A stretch of DNA of 64,000 nt. Origin: Paenibacillus sediminis (lineage in GTDB: Bacteria > Bacillota > Bacilli > Paenibacillales > Paenibacillaceae). The position numbers were made by a program, and so were the translations under genes. The notes beneath the pieces were generated by a model. The model did no database searches and was not told the origin of the DNA. It saw nothing but the letters and a program-made list of their open reading frames with translations. This document shows, one piece after another, positions 52,648-62,512 of this stretch. The stretch covers positions 62,001 through 126,000 of the forward strand of contig NZ_JAGGKP010000004.1 of NCBI RefSeq assembly GCF_017873765.1, read 5' to 3'. Every line of letters starts with the position of its first letter. Position 1 is the stretch's first letter.

Positions 52648-52989
52648 TTATTTTTTCCATTTCGGATTTCGGTAAAACTCAATCATATCGATAAAAGTAA
52701 CCTTGTAATGCTCGCTTACCTCTTTCAAATCATACACTCTGCCGTAACCTTCATCCTTAAGAGCAAAGACATAGTCATGTCTAAGGTTATCCATTGGGAT
52801 TTTCCCGATAAATGAGCCCTCGTATTCCCGGTATTTCTCCTTAAATTCATCGTCAAATTTGAGGATAATATCGTAAGACGCTTCAACAAAAGCGTTCACC
52901 AGCGTTAATTCTTTCCCTTCACTGTGTACTGCAACGTAATAATTTCCACGTTCGTCACGAATGATATCTTTTAAAACTTCAATCTGCAT
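52648..52989 (-). CDS. Hypothetical protein, 113 aa
   Basis: Begins MQIEVLKDIIRDERGNYYVA after AAGGGGTGAG and ends with a terminator, so the gene is credible. The first part looks beta-rich (GNYYVAVHSEGKELTLVNAF) and the second helical, with several aromatic-acidic clusters (FDDEFKEKYREYEG). No membrane segment or known motif. It stands alone between malL and the NiaP-like transporter. Function unknown. Confidence 0.75.
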   Translation of the reverse strand: MQIEVLKDIIRDERGNYYVAVHSEGKELTLVNAFVEASYDIILKFDDEFKEKYREYEGSFIGKIPMDNLRHDYVFALKDEGYGRVYDLKEVSEHYKVTFIDMIEFYRNPKWKK

Positions 52990-53083
52990 AACAACTCACC
53001 CCTTCATCAATCAGTATATCACTTTTGTTAAGGGGTAGTTTGAGATAAACAACTTCCTATTATGCTGACACTTGAGAAACAAC

Positions 53084-54307
53084 TTAAGCAGCCGCTTCGT
53101 CCGGATCGAACCCTTTCGTTTCCTTACCGAAGAACAACACAGTCAGTGCGCCGATGACAATGGCAATGAAGAATATAAAGAATATCGTAGTAATCGGCGT
53201 ATGCTTCGATACGAGCATGCCTACAAGGTACGGACCGACGATGCCCCCAATACGTCCAAAGGAAGCCGCAAGCCCGACACCTGTTGAGCGAACGGCTGTT
53301 GGATATAACTCTGGAGAGTATGCGTACATGCCTCCCCATGCACCAAGATTGAAGAAGGACAAGCAAATTCCAGCTGCAATCAGCATGCCTTCCGTTTCAG
53401 AATTACCAAACCATATAGCACTTGCCGCAGTTAGCAGCAAATAAGTGACGAGTACAAATTTACGACCGAATTTCTCGATAAAGTAAGCGGCAGTAAAATA
53501 CCCTGGCAACTGAGCGAGCGTCATGATGAGAACATATTCAAAGCTCTTAACAAGGCCGTATCCTTTCAGCACCATTACCGTTGGCAGCCATAAAAACATT
53601 CCATAATAAGAAAATACGACAGTAAACCATAAGATCCAAAGGGTGATCGTCGTTGTTCGATGTTTGGAAGACCATACAGATGCTACTCGCGCTCTAAATG
53701 ACAGTTTATGATTTTGCTGTCCGGTAAAACGCGGCGAATCCTGAATAGCCCGTCTTAGGTATAAAGCATAGAGAGCAGGTACAGCACCAATAACAAATGC
53801 TGCCTTCCATCCATAATCAGGAATGACAAAGTAAGCAATGAGCGCTGCGAGAATCCAGCCGCCAGCCCAGAAGCTTTCGAGGAGCACGACCGCTCGTCCT
53901 CTTACCCTAGCAGGAACAGACTCAGAGACAAGTGTAGATGCGACCGGCAGCTCGCCGCCAAGACCAAAACCGGCAAAAAAACGAAGTATACATAGAGCAG
54001 CAAAGCTGCCAGCTAATGCAGACAGTCCACTCGCCGCGGAGAAAATGAGAAGCGTCCATAGAAGCACCGCCCGTCGCCCATATCGATCGGCAAGGGAGCC
54101 CGCTACTGCAGCACCAGCGGCCATCCCAATAGAATTAATGGATGTCAAAAGTCCGATTTGCTGCGCACCAAGTTTCCACTCGACAGACAATGCAGCAACG
54201 ATAAACGAAACCATTCCCACATCCATCGCGTCGAACATCCAACTAAGACCAGCACTAAACAGTAATTTACGCCCTTTAGGTTCACGAAGTAATGCTGCTT
54301 TATTCAT
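53084..54307 (-). CDS. niaP: MFS transporter, NiaP-like (niacin uptake)
   Basis: 407-aa 12-TM transporter of the sugar-porter/AAHS-like superfamily. The N-terminal stretch GLSWMFDAMDVGMVSFIVAAL, the motif A-like LADRYGRRAVL, the FFAGFGLGGELPVASTLVSE segment and FWAGGWILAALIAYFVIPDYGW (these in order at about residues 19-155) align well with B. subtilis NiaP (YceI), a niacin/nicotinamide transporter. No NAD-biosynthesis gene is adjacent, so the substrate is from family resemblance only. Promoter at 54340-54368. It shares the region with a terminator of the EmrB-like pump. Confidence 0.82.
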   Translation of the reverse strand: MNKAALLREPKGRKLLFSAGLSWMFDAMDVGMVSFIVAALSVEWKLGAQQIGLLTSINSIGMAAGAAVAGSLADRYGRRAVLLWTLLIFSAASGLSALAGSFAALCILRFFAGFGLGGELPVASTLVSESVPARVRGRAVVLLESFWAGGWILAALIAYFVIPDYGWKAAFVIGAVPALYALYLRRAIQDSPRFTGQQNHKLSFRARVASVWSSKHRTTTITLWILWFTVVFSYYGMFLWLPTVMVLKGYGLVKSFEYVLIMTLAQLPGYFTAAYFIEKFGRKFVLVTYLLLTAASAIWFGNSETEGMLIAAGICLSFFNLGAWGGMYAYSPELYPTAVRSTGVGLAASFGRIGGIVGPYLVGMLVSKHTPITTIFFIFFIAIVIGALTVLFFGKETKGFDPDEAAA

Positions 54308-54339
54308 ATCCCAAACTCCTTTTCCATTTTGCTCGCCTT

Positions 54340-54368
54340 ATTTTAGTATTAGATAAAATATTTGTAAA
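54340..54368 (-). promoter_or_regulatory. Sigma-A promoter of niaP
   Basis: TTTACA (54363-54368), 17 bp, TAAAAT (54340-54345) on the minus strand. The predicted start is about 27 nt ahead of the ATG. Confidence 0.6.
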
Positions 54369-54394
54369 CATTTAGATGAATTCATTTATAAAAA

Positions 54395-54416
54395 AAACCG
54401 GCCCTAAAGCCGGTTT
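54395..54416 (-). terminator. Terminator after the EmrB-like pump
   Basis: AAACCGGC (54395-54402) and GCCGGTTT (54409-54416), 6-nt loop, followed by TTTTT on the minus strand. Confidence 0.88.
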
Positions 54417-54431
54417 CTCTTGGGCAGCAGT

Positions 54432-56057
<1,626 letters not shown>

Positions 56058-56061
56058 TTAA

Positions 56062-56505
56062 TCAATTATGATGATGCGAACATGAACTTTCTTTTCTCTT
56101 TTGAGCGATAGATGCCAGCTTCTCGTTAAGGATGATAAGCTGCTCCAGCTCTTCATGTTCTAGTTCAGAAAAATAATCGGCAAGTACCTGATTGGTTTTC
56201 CGTCTCGCTTCTTCCAAAACTTCCCTTCCTGCGTCCGTTATGGATACAAGAACAACGCGGCGATCCTGTTCATCAGCATGCCGTTTGACGAAGCCGCTTG
56301 CTTCCAGACGATCAATCATGACTGTAATGGCGCTCGGTTTGACTTCCAACTGTTCAGCCAAAACCGATAGTTTGCTAGTTCCATAGTGTTCAATCATATG
56401 AAGCATCTTGATTTGTGGAAGCGTGACGCCTAATTCCTTAAATTCGGTCATACTCGGCCACAATGTTTGCATCAATATCCGAATAGCTGAATTGTAACGT
56501 TCCAC
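56062..56505 (-). CDS. MarR-family transcriptional regulator
   Basis: 147 aa from a GTG. The winged helix covers about residues 28-100: GVTLPQIKMLHMIEHYGTSKLSVLAEQL then VKPSAITVMIDRLEASGFVKR (both read in part). Represses its own operon with the EmrB-like pump and is released by phenolic or drug ligands in known relatives. The C-terminus has a His-rich tail (CSHHHN), possibly metal-binding. The GTG at 56505 has no ribosome site. A perfect AAGGAGG stands 8 nt before an in-frame ATA at 56526, which would add seven residues. Confidence 0.85.
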   Translation of the reverse strand: MERYNSAIRILMQTLWPSMTEFKELGVTLPQIKMLHMIEHYGTSKLSVLAEQLEVKPSAITVMIDRLEASGFVKRHADEQDRRVVLVSITDAGREVLEEARRKTNQVLADYFSELEHEELEQLIILNEKLASIAQKRKESSCSHHHN

Positions 56506-56627
56506 ATAACGGTCATATTCTTTTATCGGATGTTCCTCCTTGCCCTTACAGATAACTTTAAAATATTTAATATTTCAACAGTTTAAATAATACTCAATTT
56601 TATATTTCATGTCAAAACAATAAAAAA

Positions 56628-56671
56628 CATACCCGCAAAGACCTAAATAAAAACCGTTCTTTGCGAGTATG
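56628..56671 (-). terminator. Terminator of the fructan operon
   Basis: CATACCCGCAAAG (56628-56640) and CTTTGCGAGTATG (56659-56671) pair with one G-U; TTTTTTA follows on the minus strand. Confidence 0.85.
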
Positions 56672-56717
56672 CTTCTTCACAAACGTATCAAGTTTATTGA
56701 TGTTGATACCCCTTAAT

Positions 56718-57668
56718 TCACTGAAAAGCGACAACTTCTGAGAAGGTCGGCAGTGAGGGAATAGCTCCCGGTCTGGTCGTAGTAATGGCCGCCGCGGCGT
56801 TCGCGAATGTCAGAAGCTCCTCTGCTCGCTCTCGGCTTATCTGCTGCTGGACATCTGTCAGCAAATGTAATTGAAACAGCAGCGCTCCAATAAATGAATC
56901 CCCTGCACCGGTTGTATCCTCCGCATCTACTAGGTTGCCCGGCACCGACACCTCGAACTCCTTCGTGAACCAAGCCGCGCCCTCTGCGCCGCGGGTATAT
57001 ACAACATGCTGCACGTCACCGACAAATAATGAAGCAATCGCTTCCTTCTCGTCTTCAATACCCGTGATGAATGTCAGTTCTTCGTCACTGATTTTTACAA
57101 TATGACTGAGGGGCAGAAACTCTAGTATCGTGCGGCGGCACTCTTCCGGATCCCGCCAAAGCGGAAGCCTTACATTAGGATCGAAGCTAATGATCGCTCC
57201 GGCAGACTTCGCGGTACGTATCGCCTTAAAGTGTGCATATTTGACCGGGGCTTCAATCAGATCAACGGAGCAGAAATGAAGAATATCTCCTACACTGAAC
57301 CAATCTCCAATTTCTTCCTCGCTTAAGAGCATATCTGCACTGGGATTACGGTAAAATGAGAAGTCCCGGTTGCCGTCAGCCTTCAAGCTGACGAAGGCGA
57401 GCGCCGTATTGGCTTCATCTGTACGAAGTACGAACGAGGTATCTACGCCGATTCCTTTCATCGTATCCACCAAAAAATCGCCGAATGCATCGGCGCCCAG
57501 CTTACCAATGAAGGCACTTCTGCCGCCAAGCTTTGATACAGCGCATGCTACGTTGGCAGGCGCCCCCCCTGCCGCTTTCTGAAAGCTGTCTACTGATTTA
57601 AGCTCCACACCTTTAACGGCGGGAATGAAATCGATCAACGCTTCCCCGATTGTAAATACTGTCGACAC
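56718..57668 (-). CDS. Fructokinase (PfkB/ribokinase family)
   Basis: 316-aa sugar kinase. The N-terminal motif GGAPANVACAVSKLGG is at about residues 34-49, and the C-terminal PfkB signature DTTGAGDSFIGALL near residue 250 includes the catalytic base Asp. Phosphorylates the fructose released by the adjacent GH32 enzyme to fructose-6-phosphate. The start is a GTG at 57668, with GGAGGAG upstream, 13 nt after the GH32 stop. Last gene of the operon. Confidence 0.9.
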   Translation of the reverse strand: MSTVFTIGEALIDFIPAVKGVELKSVDSFQKAAGGAPANVACAVSKLGGRSAFIGKLGADAFGDFLVDTMKGIGVDTSFVLRTDEANTALAFVSLKADGNRDFSFYRNPSADMLLSEEEIGDWFSVGDILHFCSVDLIEAPVKYAHFKAIRTAKSAGAIISFDPNVRLPLWRDPEECRRTILEFLPLSHIVKISDEELTFITGIEDEKEAIASLFVGDVQHVVYTRGAEGAAWFTKEFEVSVPGNLVDAEDTTGAGDSFIGALLFQLHLLTDVQQQISRERAEELLTFANAAAAITTTRPGAIPSLPTFSEVVAFQ

Positions 57669-57681
57669 CTGCTGCTCCTCC

Positions 57682-59142
57682 TTAATGAATATCCCATTTA
57701 TGAAACGATGTTAATGTACAAGCGCCTTTAGCGAATGCCTTAATACCTAGCGATTCAGGACCTGGATAAATGCGGCTCGTGACAACATGCTCACCGTCAC
57801 CGATAAAGACTTCAACGGAAGACTTGTCGACGAAAATTCGCAGCAAGAGAGTGCCCTTGGTTAAACTTACCCGCACACGGCGTTCACCGCCTGGCCCGAT
57901 TCCAGAACGATCGCGAATAAAAGAGAACATTTCGCCATCTGGACGGTAAGACAGTATCGTTTCCTCGCCATCACCTACACGTAGCTTCAGACCGAACTCT
58001 TCAGTACCTTCTTCTGCTTTAAACACAGCCTGAATTTCGTAGCTGTCTCCGCTCGTCCCCATATCACGTTCGCCGTCAAGAGGCACATTGTAAAGCTCAT
58101 ACTCATTATGACGGTAAGCCTCTACCTCTTCAACCGGCCTGAACAGTACACGATCTCCATCCAGTATTGCCTCACGAGGTAAGCTCATTGCCCCCGCCCA
58201 ATAGTGACCTTTCTGGGTCGGCATATCTGTCTCCCACATATCCATCCAGCCGATCACAATTCTGCGTCCTTTATCGTCTAGAGTCGATTGGGGTGCATAG
58301 AAATCGAATCCATGATCAACTGGCGCGTATCGTTCAAATTGGAACTGCCCTGCAATCGGGTCAAACTTGCCGACTACATACATCGTGGAATGCAAGTTGC
58401 GGAATGATTCTCCCTGTGCAGGCATCCGCTGCGGCGACAGCATAAAAATATCTTTGTCCCCAAGCGAGAACAAATCCGGGCACTCCCAGTTGTCGCCGAA
58501 CCGCCCATCGCTTGCGGCAAGAATATTCACAAATGACCACTTCTTGAGGTCGTCAGAGCGATATAGCAACACCAGACCGTTGCCCCTCGTGTCATTCGAG
58601 CCAAGCACAACATAATACTGGCCATCCTTCACAAATACCTTGGGATCACGGAAATCTTTCTGGCTTACACCTGCTGGAATTTCATCATAGCCAATGACTG
58701 GGTTGCCTTCCCACTTGGTAAACGTCACCCCGTCTTTAGAATAGGCAATGCCTTGCGACTGCTTGTAATCATTGTCTCGGTCAGGTCCAGTCATGACGTG
58801 TCCGGTATACATAAGTACTAAATTTCCATCCTTCTCGACCGCACTTCCGGAGAAGCATCCATCCCGGTCGAACACTCCATCTGGAGCAAGAGCAACAGGG
58901 AGATATTCCCATTTGATCAAATCGCGGCTAACAGCATGCCCCCAGTGCATTGGACCCCATACGGGCTCATATGGATAATGCTGATAAAACAAATGATATT
59001 GTCCGTTATATTGAATAAAACCGTTCGGATCATTCATCCAGCCAAATTCAGCCATAAGATGATAGTTCAGTCTGTAATCCGGACGAAGCAGATGCTTCGA
59101 CTCACGAATGAAACGGTCAGCGTTTTCTCTTGAGTATTCCAT
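57682..59142 (-). CDS. GH32 beta-fructofuranosidase (sucrose/fructan hydrolase)
   Basis: 486-aa GH32 enzyme with the five-bladed propeller and C-terminal beta-sandwich. The nucleophile Asp is in WMNDPNG near residue 38, the transition-state Asp in FRDPKVF near 165 and the acid Glu in WECPDLF near 220. No signal peptide, so it acts in the cytoplasm on sucrose or fructo-oligosaccharides imported by the neighbouring ABC system; sucrose-6-phosphate is less likely since there is no PTS. Upstream spacing to the second permease is short. The ribosome site in front of the ATG is weak. Confidence 0.92.
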   Translation of the reverse strand: MEYSRENADRFIRESKHLLRPDYRLNYHLMAEFGWMNDPNGFIQYNGQYHLFYQHYPYEPVWGPMHWGHAVSRDLIKWEYLPVALAPDGVFDRDGCFSGSAVEKDGNLVLMYTGHVMTGPDRDNDYKQSQGIAYSKDGVTFTKWEGNPVIGYDEIPAGVSQKDFRDPKVFVKDGQYYVVLGSNDTRGNGLVLLYRSDDLKKWSFVNILAASDGRFGDNWECPDLFSLGDKDIFMLSPQRMPAQGESFRNLHSTMYVVGKFDPIAGQFQFERYAPVDHGFDFYAPQSTLDDKGRRIVIGWMDMWETDMPTQKGHYWAGAMSLPREAILDGDRVLFRPVEEVEAYRHNEYELYNVPLDGERDMGTSGDSYEIQAVFKAEEGTEEFGLKLRVGDGEETILSYRPDGEMFSFIRDRSGIGPGGERRVRVSLTKGTLLLRIFVDKSSVEVFIGDGEHVVTSRIYPGPESLGIKAFAKGACTLTSFHKWDIH

Positions 59143-59178
59143 AGTCTGTTTGATAAGCCATCCTACCCCTTACTTGAA

Positions 59179-60006
59179 TTATTTGATGGAACCCTGCATA
59201 ACACCCTGAATGATATACTTCTGAGCGAACAGGTATACGATGATGATCGGAAGAATAGTCAGTACCAAACCGGCCATCAGTGGACCGTAATCAACAGTAT
59301 AAGTGCCATAGAAACTGTACGTGGACAGCGGAAGCGTATGCTGTTCCGGATTAACAAGAATCAGAGACGGAAGCAAAAAGTCATTCCAAATCCACAGCAC
59401 GTTTAAGATGGAAATCGTAGCCGTCGTTGGCATGAGAACCGGAAACACGACTCTAAAGAAAGTTTGAGTCCGCGTAGCGCCATCGATCATAGCCGCTTCT
59501 TCCAGCTCCACCGGAATGCTCTTCACAAAACCATGGTAAATGAACACAGCCAGCGAGCTGCCGAAACCAACATACATATAAATTAATGACCATTTACTGT
59601 CCAACATACCAAGCGAACCGTAAATTTTCACAAGCGGGATCATAATCGCCTGAAATGGAATAATCATCGATGCGACCATGAGCAAGAACGTAATTTGATT
59701 GAATTTGGTATTGTTTCTTACAAAATAATGTGCGGTCATCGCGGCACATAGTGAAATGAGCAGAACGCTTACCGTCGTAATAATGAACGTGTTCATAAAC
59801 GCGGACAAGTAGCCCATTTCGTCAAATGCTGTTTTATAATTCGAAAAACTGAAATGATGCGGAAGCGATAACGGATTAGATGTAATCGCATTGTTATCTT
59901 TAAATGAGTTAATAAGGAGCAACACAAACGGAACGATAAACAAGATCAGAACTATAGCAAGAACAATAAACTTGAGCCAAGAAAAAGAGGATTTGCTGCC
60001 CACCAT
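59179..60006 (-). CDS. Fructan/sucrose ABC permease (MalG type)
   Basis: 275-aa CUT1 permease with six helices. The EAA loop LEEAAMIDGATRTQTFFRVVFP near residues 175-195 (read in part) and the C-terminus AQKYIIQGVMQGSIK are typical. Start ATG shares one base with the upstream permease stop (TAATG at 60006), so the two are translationally coupled. With the MalF-type partner it imports the ligand of the binding protein at 61008. There is no ATPase gene in this operon. Confidence 0.92.
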   Translation of the reverse strand: MVGSKSSFSWLKFIVLAIVLILFIVPFVLLLINSFKDNNAITSNPLSLPHHFSFSNYKTAFDEMGYLSAFMNTFIITTVSVLLISLCAAMTAHYFVRNNTKFNQITFLLMVASMIIPFQAIMIPLVKIYGSLGMLDSKWSLIYMYVGFGSSLAVFIYHGFVKSIPVELEEAAMIDGATRTQTFFRVVFPVLMPTTATISILNVLWIWNDFLLPSLILVNPEQHTLPLSTYSFYGTYTVDYGPLMAGLVLTILPIIIVYLFAQKYIIQGVMQGSIK

Positions 60007-60890
60007 TACGCATCCACCTCCATTTTCTTGCTAAAATACACCTGAAGCAGCGTAATTCCAGCGACGAGCAGAAACAGCACAAACGCTTCCGCTTGCCCTA
60101 ACCCGTAATCCCTTGCAAGAAACGCCTTCTCGTACACATGCATCGAAACTAATTCTGTACTTTTGAAAGGTCCGCCTTGCGTTAAAGCGACGTTTACGTC
60201 GTAGACCATAAATCCGCGCTGCAGAGATAAGAAAATGCAGACGATAAAGGAAGGAACCATCAGCGGCAAAATCATTTTGCGCATTTTCGTCCAGCCGTTA
60301 GCCCCGTCAATGCTTGCTGCCTCCAAAATATCGTTGGGCACACCCATCAAGCCCGCAACATAAATAACCATCATATAACCCGCATACTGCCAGACGGTTA
60401 CAATGACAAGTGACCAGAACGCTTTATCCGGATCGGACAGCCAAGATGCACTGAGGAGCGGAATCGCAGCCTTTTGACCCAAATAGACAACTACATTATT
60501 AAAAATAAATTGCCAAATAAAGCCGAGAACGATACCGCCAACAAGGTTGGGCAGGAAAAACCCAGCTCTAAAAAAGCTTTGTCCCTTTAACCCTTTTGTA
60601 AGCACGTAAGCAAGCAGGAATGCAATGACGTTGATCAGAATGACGGTGAATAACACATATTTAAGTGTTAGTCCGAATGATTTCCAAAATTCCGTATCCT
60701 TGAATACTGCTCCATAATTTTTGAAACCAACCAGTGTATGTGTCGTGGAAATACCGTCCCAGTTCGTAAAGGTCAAATAGATACCATAAAAGAACGGCAC
60801 AATCATGACTGTCAGAAACGCAAACAACGTTGGCCCGGTAAATAATAGCCGTGACCGCAGTCGGTTCCACACTCCTTTTTCCGTTATCAT
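60006..60890 (-). CDS. Fructan/sucrose ABC permease (MalF type)
   Basis: 294-aa CUT1 permease with six helices. The N-terminal GPTLFAFLTVMIVPFFYGIYLTFTNWDG (residues about 18-45) and the EAA loop ILEAASIDGANGWTKMRKMILPL near 185-207 (read in part) are visible. Partner of the MalG-type permease. It lies after a stem-loop that separates it from the binding-protein gene. GGGATCG is upstream of ATG 60890. Confidence 0.92.
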   Translation of the reverse strand: MITEKGVWNRLRSRLLFTGPTLFAFLTVMIVPFFYGIYLTFTNWDGISTTHTLVGFKNYGAVFKDTEFWKSFGLTLKYVLFTVILINVIAFLLAYVLTKGLKGQSFFRAGFFLPNLVGGIVLGFIWQFIFNNVVVYLGQKAAIPLLSASWLSDPDKAFWSLVIVTVWQYAGYMMVIYVAGLMGVPNDILEAASIDGANGWTKMRKMILPLMVPSFIVCIFLSLQRGFMVYDVNVALTQGGPFKSTELVSMHVYEKAFLARDYGLGQAEAFVLFLLVAGITLLQVYFSKKMEVDA

Positions 60891-60946
60891 AACGATCCCT
60901 CTCTATCTTGGATGAATTTAAATCTGTTATGTCCTCCATATGAAAA

Positions 60947-60979
60947 CAATGGACAAGACGCCTTGCGTCTTATCCATTG
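60947..60979 (-). terminator. Intra-operon stem-loop after the fructan binding-protein gene
   Basis: CAATGGACAAGACG (60947-60960) pairs with CGTCTTATCCATTG (60966-60979) with one wobble pair and a 5-nt loop; TTTTC follows on the minus strand. Partial terminator between binding protein and permeases. Confidence 0.75.
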
Positions 60980-61007
60980 CCTTTTTTTATGTTAGGCGTT
61001 CAAACCA

Positions 61008-62333
61008 TTACTTCACGTTTTTCCAGTAATCTTGAATTTCTTTAGCCAGCGTAGCACGGTCGCTTGCTTTGGCTAAGTATTTCTGCATGGATGCACCGAC
61101 TTGCTTCCAGTGGTCAGCTGGAAGTAGGCTCATCGATTGTTCGGATTTACCTTTTGCAATATAATCCTGAATGGATTTGCCGAGCGGATCAGCAGCTGGA
61201 AGCGTAATATTCTTAAATGCTGGGATGATGTTCATTTTGTTTACTAGGAAATCCTGACCTTTTTGCTCATATACGAGCCAATTGAGGAATTTCTTCGCAG
61301 CTGCCTGTTGTTCAGGAGTGCTCTTCTCTTTGTCAATGACAATACGTTTGGAAACCGCTGAAGAAATTTCTTGGTTGCCGTAGTCGTCTGGATTGTTGCT
61401 AATTGGCACAGGGAGGAAGCCATATTGTTTATTAGCGGTGTCATATCCGCTGATTTGCGGCCATGCCCAGTTACCCATAAACCAAATCCCAACTTCACCT
61501 TTACCAAGGAGCTCCGCTCCGCGTTCATATTGTCCGGAAAGCGGGGAAGCGCTGTCGATATTGTGTTTCATCATGACATCAAACGTATCCATTAGACCGT
61601 TGAACACTTTGTTACTTGCGAGATCTACCTGTCCCGCTTTCAGAGCATCGATGAATTTGTTCACTTCTGCCATATCTTTGTTCTGACCAGCATAAGCAAG
61701 AGGCAGATAGTGTGCGCCCAATGACCAGTCCATTGGCGAAATGACTAGAGCTTTTTTGCCAGATGCTTCGATTTGTTTGAATAGATTTTCTAAGTCATTT
61801 GTTGTTTTAATTGTACTTGGATCGAAGTTTCCACCTACCGCTTTATCAACTACAGCTTTGTTGTAGATGAAGCCGTAACCTTCGATTGCGAATGGGAATG
61901 CATAATTTTTACCTTCGAACGTAGTGAAATCCGTAGCATTCGCAACTGCATCTTGGTTCCACTTCTCACCGCTCAAATCAAGAATGCGATCTTTAAATTT
62001 CTCAACGTCGCCAGTATCCAGCATAATCATAGTTGGCGGGTTACCGGCTGCATACAATGCGGACGCGCGTTCAAATGGCGAACCTCCATTTGGAACCGCT
62101 TGCACTTCAAGCGTAATATTAGGGTTATCTTCATGGAATGCTTTGGCAGCTTCTTCTAACTGCTGTTGAATTTCCCCTTTGGAGTTTAGAAGCGTAATTT
62201 TCACATCTTTACCAGAGTTCGATCCTTCGGAAGAACCTTGATTACTGCTGCTCGCGGAATTGCCGCATGCTGAAACAATCATGACAACAAGAAGTGACAA
62301 AACTAGTAATTGAATACCTTTAAACCGCTTCAC
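61008..62333 (-). CDS. Fructan/sucrose ABC substrate-binding lipoprotein
   Basis: 441-aa solute-binding protein. The lipoprotein signal (MKRFKGIQLLVLSLLVV... then VSAC) is followed by a Ser/Gly linker and the SBP fold (VKITLLNSKGEIQQQLEE). ASALYAAGNPPTMIMLD and the aromatic-rich GIWFMGNWAWPQISGYD segment near residue 280 probably line the sugar site. The frame begins at 62357, but GTG 62333 has GGGGG at 7 nt and is chosen. Substrate (sucrose, kestose or levan oligomers) is inferred from GH32 and fructokinase downstream. Confidence 0.9.
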   Translation of the reverse strand: MKRFKGIQLLVLSLLVVMIVSACGNSASSSNQGSSEGSNSGKDVKITLLNSKGEIQQQLEEAAKAFHEDNPNITLEVQAVPNGGSPFERASALYAAGNPPTMIMLDTGDVEKFKDRILDLSGEKWNQDAVANATDFTTFEGKNYAFPFAIEGYGFIYNKAVVDKAVGGNFDPSTIKTTNDLENLFKQIEASGKKALVISPMDWSLGAHYLPLAYAGQNKDMAEVNKFIDALKAGQVDLASNKVFNGLMDTFDVMMKHNIDSASPLSGQYERGAELLGKGEVGIWFMGNWAWPQISGYDTANKQYGFLPVPISNNPDDYGNQEISSAVSKRIVIDKEKSTPEQQAAAKKFLNWLVYEQKGQDFLVNKMNIIPAFKNITLPAADPLGKSIQDYIAKGKSEQSMSLLPADHWKQVGASMQKYLAKASDRATLAKEIQDYWKNVK

Positions 62334-62384
62334 TTGTATTCCCCCATTTGAGTTCATAATAAATTTAAATCGCTTTCATTTCGG

Positions 62385-62414
62385 ATTATATGTCAATCGT
62401 TTATCATATGTCAA
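62385..62414 (-). promoter_or_regulatory. Sigma-A promoter of the fructan operon
   Basis: On the minus strand a perfect TTGACA (62409-62414), an 18-bp spacer and a perfect TATAAT (62385-62390). Start near 62378. The promoter is covered by three operator-like repeats. Confidence 0.85.
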
Positions 62415-62440
62415 TCCTTTGACATGTTAATCGTTTCACA
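62391..62440. promoter_or_regulatory. Three tandem 16-bp operator repeats of the LacI-type regulator
   Basis: Plus-strand copies: TGTCAATCGTTTATCA (62391-62406), TGTCAATCCTTTGACA (62409-62424) and TGTTAATCGTTTCACA (62425-62440). Each has 6-bp half-arms around a 4-bp centre. The middle one is a perfect inverted repeat. They fill the spacer, cover the -35 box and extend upstream. The LacI protein encoded next is the likely binder. Confidence 0.78.
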
Positions 62441-62454
62441 TATTTTTTATTAAA

Positions 62455-62493
62455 AAAAGCCAATCCCATATATGAAGAACAGGATTGGTTTTT
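62455..62493 (-). terminator. Terminator after the LacI-type gene
   Basis: AAAAGCCAATCC (62455-62466) and GGATTGGTTTTT (62482-62493) form a 12-bp stem; TTTTTTTAAT follows on the minus strand. Confidence 0.88.
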
Positions 62494-62512
62494 CCGATAT
62501 CTCGTAAAAAAA

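Noticed and set aside
53838-54356. 172-aa frame on the plus strand
   Set aside because: Antisense to the niaP-like gene; Pro/Ser/Arg-rich low-complexity translation, no ribosome site.
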